Assembly: GCA_036555705.1 (NCBI GenBank)
Contig: DATBKT010000132.1
Location: 1-64,000 of the forward strand
From: JARBAU01 sp029237525
GTDB lineage: Archaea; Thermoproteota; Nitrososphaeria; Nitrososphaerales; Nitrososphaeraceae
Direction of reading: 5' to 3'
DNA length: 64,000 nucleotides
Part shown: positions 55,480 through 64,000 of the stretch, piece after piece
Layout of the letters: the number at the start of each line of letters is the position of its first letter
Numbering within the stretch: the stretch's first letter is position 1
Made by a program: the position numbers and the translations under genes
Notes under the pieces: model-generated
What the model was told of the DNA's origin: nothing
Seen by the model: the letters and a program-made list of their open reading frames with translations, nothing else
Databases searched by the model: none

Positions 55480-55885
55480 ATGACAATAAATCCTACTTCA
55501 GAAAAACTCTAGGCTATAGAAAATGTACTGTTCCTTAATTACCGAAACTAAGAGTGAAAGACTTCCACAGTTAACTAATGAAATTGATTTGGCTATGTTA
55601 TAATATCTCCAGGATGGATTATTGTTATTTGGTTAAATCAATGCAAAAAATACAAAATTAAAGATTGGAACTACCAATTATCAAGGGATAATAGATTAAG
55701 ATAATAATCGGGAAAGTAGTACCAGATACTACCTAGAAAGAAACACTTTATATATTATCTATTCTTGCAGACACTAACGTTGCATACTTAATAGGAGTTA
55801 ATGTTATCTATTTACAAGATCCACAATGTATCATGAAAGCTGACTTAAGCCACGTACATTGCAAGATTTAGCAGCTAAATGCTAC
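55480..55885 (+). other. Intergenic, no gene seen
   Basis: About 400 AT-rich bases between tRNA-Leu and the 3' end of smc; nothing recognised. Confidence 0.45.
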
Positions 55886-58800
55886 TCAAATGGATCCAAT
55901 CCCTATTTCGGGAAATTTATTTTGATGCTTGTACTTTATAGCCTGCGATGCGCCCGACTTAGGATAAACTCCATATACCAAATTAGCTTCTGCTACAACA
56001 GAATCCTTCAAAGTAACCATGATTATCTGGTTATCTCGTGATCTCTGCAATAATACTTTAGAAAGTCTTTCCGTATTTTCAGCATCGAGATGGGCATCAA
56101 CTTCGTCCATTATATAAAATGGAGAAGGCCGCAAAGATTGTAGTGCCAACAAAAATATTGTTGCAGCCATGGTCTTTTCTCCGCCAGATAAAGATGTGGA
56201 TTCTCGTGCACTTTTTCCAGGAAATTGAACCATCAACAAAATACCTCTTGATATGTCGTCAGGATCTTCTAGTTCAAGTCTAGCCGAGCCTCCAGTAATG
56301 TCAGAGAATGTTTTTCTTATGTTGTTATCTACCTTTGTAAATGCATCCATGAAAACTTCTCTCTTTTCCTTAACTGTCTCTTCTATGAAACGGATGATGG
56401 AGTTTCGTTCAGTTTCTAACTCATTTCTTCTAGTTGACATATCTCTATAACCATACACTACTTCTCCATAGCTTTCAACAGCTTTCAAATTTATTGTATT
56501 TCGTATTTGCTCATACTCCGTAGTTAGCTCTTTGATTGTGGTATCGACATCGAATGAGTCTAACAAATTACTATAACCCAGATCATCAAGATCCTTTGTG
56601 CGATCTGATTCCTCATTTCTAAGGCTTGAAATGTCTTTTTGATTAATTGCATGATCTCTTTCTAGCGAATTGACTTCTTTAGAGAGTCTTTTCTCACTCT
56701 CAATCAAGACTTTTATTCGAGTTTCATAGTCTTGCAGAATTGTATAGGAAGTTCCTGATGCATCTATTGATTGTTGCTCCTGATCTCTGCAGGTCTGAAT
56801 TTCGCTTTCAATCGATTGCACGATATTCCGAAGTTCACTCACATTCAAATTTTTCTTAGATATTTCATCTTCAATTTGACTTATTTCCTCATCAATCGAA
56901 TCACTCCGTTCAATTTGCTTTTCTACGCTAGTTTTTAGTGGTGTGGAATTGGTAATTTGCTGACGCAGATCAATATCTGTTCCTTCAATTAGTTTAATTA
57001 GTTGATTTTTTTGATATGTCGCTTCAGTTAATTCTTCATTGTAGTTATTGTTTTCATTATGTGTTGATCCCTGAATTATTCTATCTGTTGTTGATTTTAT
57101 TATGGATAATCTGTTTTGGTATTTCTCAAGTTCTGCATATAACTGATCTTTTTCAGTTAGCATTGCTTTATAGTTCGATTCGATCTGACTAAGGGAAGCC
57201 TGAGAATCAGAATATGACTTTTCTATGAATGCCAATTCATTATTAATATTTTCTATTTTTGCTTCGCTTCTAATTATTGATGGCTCAAGAGCGCTCAATT
57301 TGGATTTTAAATTAACATGGCGTACTGATTTCTTTTTTATTAGTACGTCAAGACAGTCTAGGCGCTGCCTCATACCGCCTATCGAGTCGCGAAGCACTAT
57401 AGCTTCACTAAGATCAGAAATCTTTGATCCGAAGTCGAAGCATGTTGAAGTTAGATCTGGTTCGAAAAGGTCACCCATAACTGAAACAACTCTGTATCCT
57501 CTTTTTGCAAGTAAATACCCTACACTAGGGGTCCTGACAATGAATGTAGTTCCAAATATAAAGTCTACTAGGCTTATGTAGTCAGATTTTACGAAATCGG
57601 CCAGATTTCCAATAATTCCTGTTACATTCCGACGATCTTTCCTATTTATCGTCCTCTTTTTGATAGTACTGAGTATCTCAAGGGGAATAATCTTAAGTCT
57701 AGGCAATTTTCTTGATTTAGCATACAGCGCCACCGAGAGCATAGATTTGACATCCTTTACCACAAACGCTTTCATCCAATCAGAACCAGCCGCCAGTATT
57801 GCTCTTTCGTATGCCTTATCCCAACTCAAGACTTCGTGAACTAAACCCAAAACCCCGAATTCATAATATTTTGGCCTTAACTCAGCGATAGAAGTATCTT
57901 CATTCATGATATCTTTTGCAATATTTGTCTGAGCCTCATATTCTAATGTAATAGTTTCAGCTCTTGATAGCACTTCTAGAGATTTAGATATTGTATTTTC
58001 ATCAAAGTTTTGTAAGTCTTCCAAATCCATTTGTAATTTTTTCTGAGAATCCCGAATTGTTATTTCTGAAGTTCTTTTCTCTAGCCGGGTCGTTAAAATA
58101 GTTTTATTATTTTCGATATCCTGTGTTAGTAAATCAATTCTATCAAGGTGTTCTTTTGTTCTTTCTTCGTTTATTCTTATTTTTTCTTCAGCTTTCAATT
58201 TTAATACTTCAATGTTATTCTTAATGTTTTCCAATCTCTTATATTTTAGGTCTAAGAGAGAACTAGTCTCTCTAACAGTATTTAACTTGGTAACAATCTC
58301 GTCAATTTTATGGTTAGCACTTTCTAGTTCAGATCTCAATCTAGATAACGACTCAGTTTTTTTGATGATGATGTTATTAATATTATTCAAATTAGCATTA
58401 TTAGTCACAATTTTTTCCGCCAGCCCTTCCCTTTCTAACTTTAGTAATGGTATCCGCTTCTCCAAATAATCAATTCTCTGCTCAGTTTCCTTTAGTAAAG
58501 CTCTTTTCCGTTCAGAGTCGTACACTATGTTTGATAGTTTGCTAGCTATTTTGGCCTTAGCCTTATTAGCGGCATCTACATCTTGAATGAATCGAGTTTT
58601 TTCGGTGTTTAGCTCTTCTAGTTTGGCCTGGACATCACTTAACTCTAGTGATAATTCTGACATGCGTATGGCGGTGGAATCCAATATATTCTGCCGATCT
58701 TCAATCCTTACACGAATTGTCCTCAGGCTATTGGAGAGTTTGATCGCCTTAAATTTCGTAATTTCCTTTTCCAGCTGACCATATCTGAGCTGATTATTTC

Positions 58801-59428
58801 TCTCAATCTCCAGCTCGTCTATCCGCTTCCTAATCTCTCCAATTCTTGCAAATGCAACCTCTAAACGACGGTCAGCTTCGTCTAAATGTTTGATCGCCTC
58901 TCCCTTTTTTTCATCAAAGTAAGAAAGACCAACAATATCTTCTATTATCCTTCTACGTTCATCTAAATTTAATTCAGAAATCCTAGTTATCATCCCTTGT
59001 TGAACTATGTTGAGTTTAGTTGATGTTCCCATCACCATTTCAAGTAACTCGATGATAGTGAATCTAGTTACTTTTTTGCCATTTAGATAGTATTGGCTGT
59101 CACCCGTCTTGCCTTCCATTTCTCTGGCAATAGTTACAGAGTCAGAATCTACCGGTATCCCACGGTCATTGTTGTCAAAACTCACTCCAACTCGAATTAG
59201 CCCTGAAGATGTACTTTGGCTATCGTGAAATAGCGACTGAAATCTATCGACTCTCAGAGCTTTTGGACTATTTTCGCCCATTGCAAATAATATAGCGTCC
59301 ATGATATTGCTCTTCCCAGAGCCATTAGGACCAGTTACTGCAACAAGTCCTTTGTCGAAGTTTAAGGTTGTATTTTTTAAGCCAAATGACTTGAAACCAT
59401 ATATTTCTAGTTTCTTAATATGTACCAA
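55886..59428 (-). CDS. smc: Chromosome segregation protein SMC
   Basis: A 1180-residue condensin ATPase. The Walker A loop is TGPNGSGKSNIMDAILFAMG (near residue 32), followed by long coiled coils (about 170-500 and 670-1010), a hinge at about 515-660 (FGVLGLVHEVLSWDKAYERA) and the C-terminal head with signature LSGGEKTMAATIFLLALQSL and Walker B PFYIMDEVDAHLD. Length is normal. The partners ScpA/ScpB are not adjacent. It folds chromosomal DNA. Confidence 0.96.
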   Translation of the reverse strand: MVHIKKLEIYGFKSFGLKNTTLNFDKGLVAVTGPNGSGKSNIMDAILFAMGENSPKALRVDRFQSLFHDSQSTSSGLIRVGVSFDNNDRGIPVDSDSVTIAREMEGKTGDSQYYLNGKKVTRFTIIELLEMVMGTSTKLNIVQQGMITRISELNLDERRRIIEDIVGLSYFDEKKGEAIKHLDEADRRLEVAFARIGEIRKRIDELEIERNNQLRYGQLEKEITKFKAIKLSNSLRTIRVRIEDRQNILDSTAIRMSELSLELSDVQAKLEELNTEKTRFIQDVDAANKAKAKIASKLSNIVYDSERKRALLKETEQRIDYLEKRIPLLKLEREGLAEKIVTNNANLNNINNIIIKKTESLSRLRSELESANHKIDEIVTKLNTVRETSSLLDLKYKRLENIKNNIEVLKLKAEEKIRINEERTKEHLDRIDLLTQDIENNKTILTTRLEKRTSEITIRDSQKKLQMDLEDLQNFDENTISKSLEVLSRAETITLEYEAQTNIAKDIMNEDTSIAELRPKYYEFGVLGLVHEVLSWDKAYERAILAAGSDWMKAFVVKDVKSMLSVALYAKSRKLPRLKIIPLEILSTIKKRTINRKDRRNVTGIIGNLADFVKSDYISLVDFIFGTTFIVRTPSVGYLLAKRGYRVVSVMGDLFEPDLTSTCFDFGSKISDLSEAIVLRDSIGGMRQRLDCLDVLIKKKSVRHVNLKSKLSALEPSIIRSEAKIENINNELAFIEKSYSDSQASLSQIESNYKAMLTEKDQLYAELEKYQNRLSIIKSTTDRIIQGSTHNENNNYNEELTEATYQKNQLIKLIEGTDIDLRQQITNSTPLKTSVEKQIERSDSIDEEISQIEDEISKKNLNVSELRNIVQSIESEIQTCRDQEQQSIDASGTSYTILQDYETRIKVLIESEKRLSKEVNSLERDHAINQKDISSLRNEESDRTKDLDDLGYSNLLDSFDVDTTIKELTTEYEQIRNTINLKAVESYGEVVYGYRDMSTRRNELETERNSIIRFIEETVKEKREVFMDAFTKVDNNIRKTFSDITGGSARLELEDPDDISRGILLMVQFPGKSARESTSLSGGEKTMAATIFLLALQSLRPSPFYIMDEVDAHLDAENTERLSKVLLQRSRDNQIIMVTLKDSVVAEANLVYGVYPKSGASQAIKYKHQNKFPEIGIGSI

Positions 59429-59845
59429 TGATGGATTAATACTATCTTTTCATTGTATATAATATATGTTCTAGTTCAAACTGGATCAACTATCACAAAA
59501 GTGGTTTTATAGTCTTCATTTCCTAAATAAGCGTGGTACAATAAACTATAAGCCATATCATTTTGCAGCTTGAAGTCATAAATCAATCTACAACCTGTGC
59601 TTATATTCCGGCACAGTGACCTGCGAAATCTAAAAAAGGTTATGCTACACCTAATTGTTTCTTATGGACGTAATGATCGTAGTTCACATTATGACTACGA
59701 TGCAGATTAGAATATTTCAAATCGATAAACACAAGACCTTTAGATTAGTTTCAATGCAGTGAATTATCGGTGGAATGTGTACACAATTGCAAACTTGTAT
59801 TAGATGTCTACCTATTTCAATAACTAGACAAATTTTTTAGGACCT
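59429..59845 (+). other. Intergenic, no gene seen
   Basis: About 420 AT-rich bases upstream of smc; nothing recognised beyond probable promoters. Confidence 0.45.
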
Positions 59846-60112
59846 GTGCTAAATGTTCTATTGAAGGGACATTTGCGTAAAATTCTCATAACAGGTACTC
59901 AACAACTTGTAGATACACTTGAATCAAAGCTACGATACACATTTGATGTTACGACCGAAATTATTCCCGATAATGCTAATGCTAATGAGATTTGTCAAAT
60001 TAGTGCCAAGATAAGAAGAAACTGGATCACAATCTGCAGTTTCTCCTCTAAAGAAGACCTGAAGAATATAATTACAATGTTTGAGGTAAATTATGCTATA
60101 CGATCGCGCTAG
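59846..60112 (+). CDS. Small hypothetical protein (88 aa)
   Basis: A soluble protein with alternating helix and strand patterns (LRKILITGTQQLVDTLESKL; WITICSFSSKEDLKNIITMF). No known motif. The start is a GTG. The opposite-strand frame (59930-60190) is less convincing. It may form a pair with the small frame that follows at 60141. Confidence 0.45.
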   Translation: MLNVLLKGHLRKILITGTQQLVDTLESKLRYTFDVTTEIIPDNANANEICQISAKIRRNWITICSFSSKEDLKNIITMFEVNYAIRSR

Positions 60113-60140
60113 ACTGTAATATTTTACTATCCTTGATACT

Positions 60141-60320
60141 GTGGGACATGTAACACAAAAAACTAGAACAATGCAGAAGCCGGTTTGCATTGATGAAACT
60201 TGTGAACTTTATGATCAAAAGACTTTTTACTCCGCTTCCGAAGATGTTGTTTTCAATCCTACCATTTTTCTATTTGTCTTTGTGATAGTTCGAAGTACAA
60301 TACACTATTTAAAAACATAG
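60141..60320 (+). CDS. Possible small membrane-associated protein (49-59 aa)
   Basis: Opens with GTG at 60141 (59 residues) or ATG at 60171 (49 residues). MQKPVCIDETCELYDQKTF has a C-x4-C pair and is followed by a hydrophobic stretch NPTIFLFVFVIV. It is on the same strand as, and 28 bases after, the hypothetical gene at 59846. Unrecognised. Confidence 0.3.
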   Translation: MGHVTQKTRTMQKPVCIDETCELYDQKTFYSASEDVVFNPTIFLFVFVIVRSTIHYLKT

Positions 60321-60463
60321 AGGCCGGAATGCGATATGCGATAAACTATGAGACTAATTTGACATCAATAGAGAGTACTAAAATCGAGTATGATTAATAC
60401 AATATATAGTAGGATATCGGGAAATGGATTGCACCGATATATCTAGCTTAATGAGTTAAAAAT

Positions 60464-61135
60464 TCACTTGACGACCTTAAAAAAGTTCCTTACGATCTCC
60501 TGTTCTACTGGATGTGAATTGATAAAAGCTTCAAGGAGCTCCCTTTCTACCACGATTTTGGTAGATATTACATTTCGAAACTTTTTGATATCAATTGGTG
60601 TAATGCTTTGAATTGCACCGGTAGTATAAGCATAAATGTACTCATTGATGATTTTTGAGATAAATGATGGAGCTATATCCATAAGCAATAGCAGACCTTT
60701 GAACATAGTACTTTCATCTCTATCGTTGTATGTAATCGTTCCAATGTAATCTTTTAATAGTCTCATTCTGTCGTCTATCTCTTCGATAGATGCAGCAACA
60801 ACCACTCCTGCTTCTGTGAGTTCATAAAATGGCACTCCTTCCAACTGAAGAGCTCTTGGACCTCGTCGAAGAGGCAATCTTCCTCCTTCTTTTACCACTC
60901 CAGCGGGTATGAGTACCTCGTCCAAGTCTCTAAATATTCCAGAATAGATGTTTTGCCATAATATTCCATGCTTATTTGCTATATAATGAGCAATCGAAGT
61001 TCTTGTACGCAGCTCCGGACTTTGTTCTGTAGCAAGATGAGCTAGTATTCCTCGCTGTCTTTTGGCTTCCCCAGTAAACTTATTCTGTTTTGTCTTGAAT
61101 GTATTGAATATCGCAATATTATTTTTTCTCTTCAT
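60464..61135 (-). CDS. Winged-helix-like protein, unknown (223 aa)
   Basis: A soluble basic protein. Residues about 35-115 look like a winged-helix region (RTSIAHYIANKHGILWQNIY ... LPAGVV-type turn ... VPFYELTEAGVVVAASIEEI), followed by a helical C-terminal half. It resembles archaeal transcription-related proteins but no named family is certain. It is divergent from guaB across about 260 bases. Confidence 0.7.
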   Translation of the reverse strand: MKRKNNIAIFNTFKTKQNKFTGEAKRQRGILAHLATEQSPELRTRTSIAHYIANKHGILWQNIYSGIFRDLDEVLIPAGVVKEGGRLPLRRGPRALQLEGVPFYELTEAGVVVAASIEEIDDRMRLLKDYIGTITYNDRDESTMFKGLLLLMDIAPSFISKIINEYIYAYTTGAIQSITPIDIKKFRNVISTKIVVERELLEAFINSHPVEQEIVRNFFKVVK

Positions 61136-61398
61136 CCAGAGTTAACCAATCCCCCCTACCTCACTTCACGTGTAAATAAGATATTATTTTAATTTGTTGG
61201 TGATTTTCGGTATAATTCAAAAACGAATATTATGTGAAAAATAGTTTCTAGACAAAAAATACTAAATTATCAGAAAATATTTACTTGAGACCATGCTAGT
61301 TGATATCAGATTCTACATTCTAAACTGGCCAGTATTGACATAATCACTTTAGGGAAAACGCTTATAACGCCACAAAGTTACTAGATAACAATGTAATT

Positions 61399-62832
61399 TT
61401 GACTCTTAAAGAGGGCCTGACCTTTGACGATGTACTTCTAATTCCCAAACGATCGCATATAATCTCGAGAACTCAAACAAATTTAAAAACTAAACTTTCA
61501 AGGAACATATCACTAAATATCCCCTTTGTTAGTGCCAATATGGATACTGTTACAGAATCGTCCATGGCTATCGCATTGGCAAGAGAGGGGGGCATCGGAA
61601 TAATCCATAGATTCATGAGTATTCAAGACCAAGTTGACGAAGTACTTAGAGTAAAGCGATCAGAATCAGTTATCATCGAACAACCTTATACCATTAAGCC
61701 AAATGCGACTGCGAAAGAAGCCAGAATGGCCATGAACACATACGGGGTCTCAGGTCTGTTGGTAGAAGAAAGTGAAAAGCTGACTGGGATAATAACTAGA
61801 CGTGATATAACGTTCTTGGATAGTTTAGATACTAAAGTTTCAGATCTTATGAGCAAGGATGTCGTGACTGCTAAAGAGGGAATTAGCATTGAAAAGGCAA
61901 AGGAAGTGCTACATCAGCATAGAATTGAAAAGCTCCCCGTTGTTAACAGCAATAAACGTATCATTGGACTAATTACAAGCAAAGATATTTTGAAGATGGA
62001 AGAATATCCATTTGCCTCAAAAGACAAGAAAGGAAGATTACTAGTAGGAGCTGCAGTTGGTGTAAAGGGAGATTACTTGGAACGGACCGAAGCACTTTTA
62101 GAAAGTGGTGCTGACTCCATAGTAGTTGATATAGCACACGGCCATAGTGATAATGCAATCAACACTGTTCGAAACATCAAAAAGGCATTTCCAAACTGCG
62201 AACTAATAGCTGGAAATATAGCTACAGGAGAGGGTACAAAAGACCTAATCGCTGCTGGAGTCGATGCGGTCAAAATCGGAGTAGGTTCGGGCTCAATTTG
62301 TATAACTAGGGTTGTTACTGGCTCAGGGGTCCCACAGTTAACTGCAGTTATGGATAGTGTAAAGATCGCCAAGGATCACGATGTACCTTTGATATCTGAT
62401 GGTGGAATCAGAACTTCAGGTGATGCAACAAAGGCTATTGCCGCAGGCTCTTCTTCAGTAATGGTTGGAAGCTTATTCGGAGGTACTGACGAAAGCCCGG
62501 GTAAGACTTTGGTCAAAAACGGCAAAAAGTTCAAGATGTATCGAGGTATGGCTTCTTTCTATGCTTCACTCGGAAGAAAATTTAGAGAAGAAGGTCAGGA
62601 AATTGTTGATTCTGATGATCTTAACGATTATGTTCCGGAAGGGGTTGAGGCTATGGTCCCATACAAGGGCAGTGTAGTCGAAATTATTAGACAACTAGTA
62701 GGTGGATTACGGTCGGGATTAAGCTATTGTGGAGCCAAGACAATATTGGATATGCAGAATAATGCAAGTTTTGTAAAAATATCTTCTGCTGGTTTTCTGG
62801 AAAGTCAGCCTCATGACGTGGATCTTATGTAG
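61399..62832 (+). CDS. guaB: Inosine-5'-monophosphate dehydrogenase
   Basis: A 477-residue enzyme converting IMP to XMP, the branch step to GMP. LTFDDVLLIPKRSHI is the N-terminal block. Two CBS domains lie at about residues 95-205. The catalytic loop IGVGSGSICITR holds the nucleophile Cys, and the phosphate-binding DGGIRTSGDATKAIAAGSSS and MYRGMAS flap follow. The start is a TTG because the nearest upstream ATG is followed at once by a stop. Length fits the family. Confidence 0.95.
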   Translation: MTLKEGLTFDDVLLIPKRSHIISRTQTNLKTKLSRNISLNIPFVSANMDTVTESSMAIALAREGGIGIIHRFMSIQDQVDEVLRVKRSESVIIEQPYTIKPNATAKEARMAMNTYGVSGLLVEESEKLTGIITRRDITFLDSLDTKVSDLMSKDVVTAKEGISIEKAKEVLHQHRIEKLPVVNSNKRIIGLITSKDILKMEEYPFASKDKKGRLLVGAAVGVKGDYLERTEALLESGADSIVVDIAHGHSDNAINTVRNIKKAFPNCELIAGNIATGEGTKDLIAAGVDAVKIGVGSGSICITRVVTGSGVPQLTAVMDSVKIAKDHDVPLISDGGIRTSGDATKAIAAGSSSVMVGSLFGGTDESPGKTLVKNGKKFKMYRGMASFYASLGRKFREEGQEIVDSDDLNDYVPEGVEAMVPYKGSVVEIIRQLVGGLRSGLSYCGAKTILDMQNNASFVKISSAGFLESQPHDVDLM

Positions 62833-63411
62833 ACATTAAAACTACATTATATACTAGATTCATAAATTATGCTGTATTTGCTGAGACATTCGAAAAATAA
62901 TCGCAATAGCGAAAAAGTCTTGACAAATTACAATTAGATAGGATAGCTAAGAACAGACTGTTCTACACGGGTTAATGCTGAACATGATCAGAGACCTAAC
63001 GTACTTTTTGATCAAAAGATAAAGTTAGCCACTGAAGACCTGGAGCCTTACTAATTAGATCATCTGAAAACGCGCATATCAATAGAAAATGCGCTACTTC
63101 GTCATCTATGAGTATAATATTTGCGAGATTGCCTCTTGTACCTGTGTAGATGGAATTATTACTGCCACAAGCAGCACTCGCTGCTATGATCACGAACTGA
63201 CCAAACTCCAGGTCTTTGTCAGCCTCTATTTTTTAATTTGCCGATATCAATCTGTAATCGATGCAGAATATTTACTATAACTAGAGGCAATTCTTACCTT
63301 ATGAGATGTCTAATTTAATCTGATTTGATTTTATACCGTAATTAAGTATACTTTATATCGAATATCGATATTGTTTATAAGTAACTGTGCTAGAGGAGAA
63401 GAATTGATTGA
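62833..63411 (+). other. Intergenic, no gene seen
   Basis: About 580 bases. Two overlapping open frames at 62996-63193 (minus) and 63089-63280 (plus) were considered and not called. A purine-rich Shine-Dalgarno-like run (agaggagaag, about 63392-63401) precedes the next gene. Confidence 0.45.
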
Positions 63412-64000
63412 ATGTTTGAGTCAATACTAAACAAATTTCAGTTAAAATTTAAGAATAGAGAGTGGGCCGCAAATGTATTGGCCGAATCACTAAAAGATAT
63501 ACTAAAAAATGAAAAGATAAATAGTAAAGATATATCTATCTTTGGTATTCCACGTGGTGGAGTAATAACTGGAGATGTCGTTGCTCAACAGCTTAATGCA
63601 AGTTTTAATATTCTGATGCCAAGGAAAATAGCAGCACCTCATAACGAAGAATTAGCGATAGGTGCGGTAATGGAAGATGGTACCACATATCTGAATGACG
63701 ATTTAGTTAGAATACTGAATATTTCACAACAATATATAGAGCAAGTTAAATCTGAGCAGATCGAAGAGATAAAACGCAGACGCTCGCTTTATCAAAATAA
63801 GACTGTTAATGACAGTTTCAGTCTGACTCAAGATATTATAGGTAAAAGTAAAACTGTGGTCTTGGCAGATGACGGAGCTGCTACGGGTGCTACGCTTTTA
63901 GCTGCGGCAAGATGGATAAAAGGTAAAAATTTGCCAATCCAATTAATAATTGCCACTCCCATTGCACCAAAAGAAATCTTAACTAGACTAAAGAAAGAAG
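63412..64000 (+). CDS. Phosphoribosyltransferase-domain protein (cut by window end)
   Basis: The first 196 residues of a type I PRTase-fold protein; the end lies beyond the window. The start ATG gives MFESILNKFQLKFKNREWAA. FGIPRGGVITGDVVAQQL is an early block, and VVLADDGAATGATLLAAARW is the PRPP-binding motif with its two acidic residues. The N-terminal layout resembles stand-alone PRTase proteins of unknown substrate (PF00156 type) rather than a specific pyrimidine or purine enzyme. Confidence 0.82.
   Translation, partial: MFESILNKFQLKFKNREWAANVLAESLKDILKNEKINSKDISIFGIPRGGVITGDVVAQQLNASFNILMPRKIAAPHNEELAIGAVMEDGTTYLNDDLVRILNISQQYIEQVKSEQIEEIKRRRSLYQNKTVNDSFSLTQDIIGKSKTVVLADDGAATGATLLAAARWIKGKNLPIQLIIATPIAPKEILTRLKKE

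Noticed and set aside
62996..63193. 65-aa minus-strand frame (SAACGSNNSIYTGTRGN)
   Set aside because: Some protein-like character, but it overlaps another frame and no motif or start signal supports it.

Overview
The window is AT-rich archaeal chromosome, most likely from an ammonia-oxidising thaumarchaeote (Nitrososphaerota) of the Nitrososphaera/Nitrosocosmicus type. The evidence is archaeal-type AlaRS and LeuRS, Spt5, L11, a thermosome subunit, GEK1/DtdA-type D-aminoacyl-tRNA deacylase, archaeal UMP kinase, SMC, intron-rich archaeal tRNAs, and many small secreted or zinc-binding proteins of a thaumarchaeal kind. Genus-level placement is inference; no ammonia oxidation genes or rRNA lie in the window.

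Layout. Bases 1-9 kb are an accessory region: small secreted proteins, a decayed IS6-like insertion sequence with terminal repeats and a degenerate target duplication, two paralogous secreted beta-sandwich-like proteins on either side of a secreted dienelactone hydrolase, and a cation-efflux pseudogene. Bases 9-25 kb are dense in core genes: a divergent ergothioneine pair (egtD/egtB), overlapping alaS-leuS, an FAD-dependent geranylgeranyl-reductase-like enzyme, a divergent mqnE/mqnC pair for futalosine-type menaquinone synthesis, tatA, and a tmk-HD-pyrH nucleotide operon. Bases 25-37 kb are sparse: long gene-poor spacers hold small hypothetical proteins, a Cas4-like nuclease with no CRISPR nearby, a zinc-ribbon microprotein, an acidic microprotein, a frameshifted CDGSH gene and a nitroreductase. 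Bases 37-44 kb carry the thermosome, rpl11, spt5, dtdA and a Nudix hydrolase.

Bases 43-51 kb hold signalling and respiratory genes: a large membrane protein whose middle part carries the conserved motifs of class I (eukaryotic-type) cyclic-nucleotide phosphodiesterases joined to a methyltransferase-like C-terminus, a cupredoxin, a half-size CtaA-like heme A synthase, and a Cache-domain histidine kinase divergent from a solute-binding protein. Bases 51-64 kb hold an AAA+ ATPase, a single C2H2 zinc-finger microprotein, a CBS protein, an HAD phosphatase, SMC, guaB, a phosphoribosyltransferase cut by the window end, and two tRNA genes. Each tRNA (initiator Met-CAT and Leu-TAG) folds correctly only when two introns are removed, at least one of them outside the canonical 37/38 site.

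The points most worth a second look are the PDE-like fusion protein, the doubly interrupted tRNAs, the ergothioneine pair, the kinase/solute-binding-protein pair, and the several sub-60-residue zinc or acidic microproteins that ordinary gene callers would miss.
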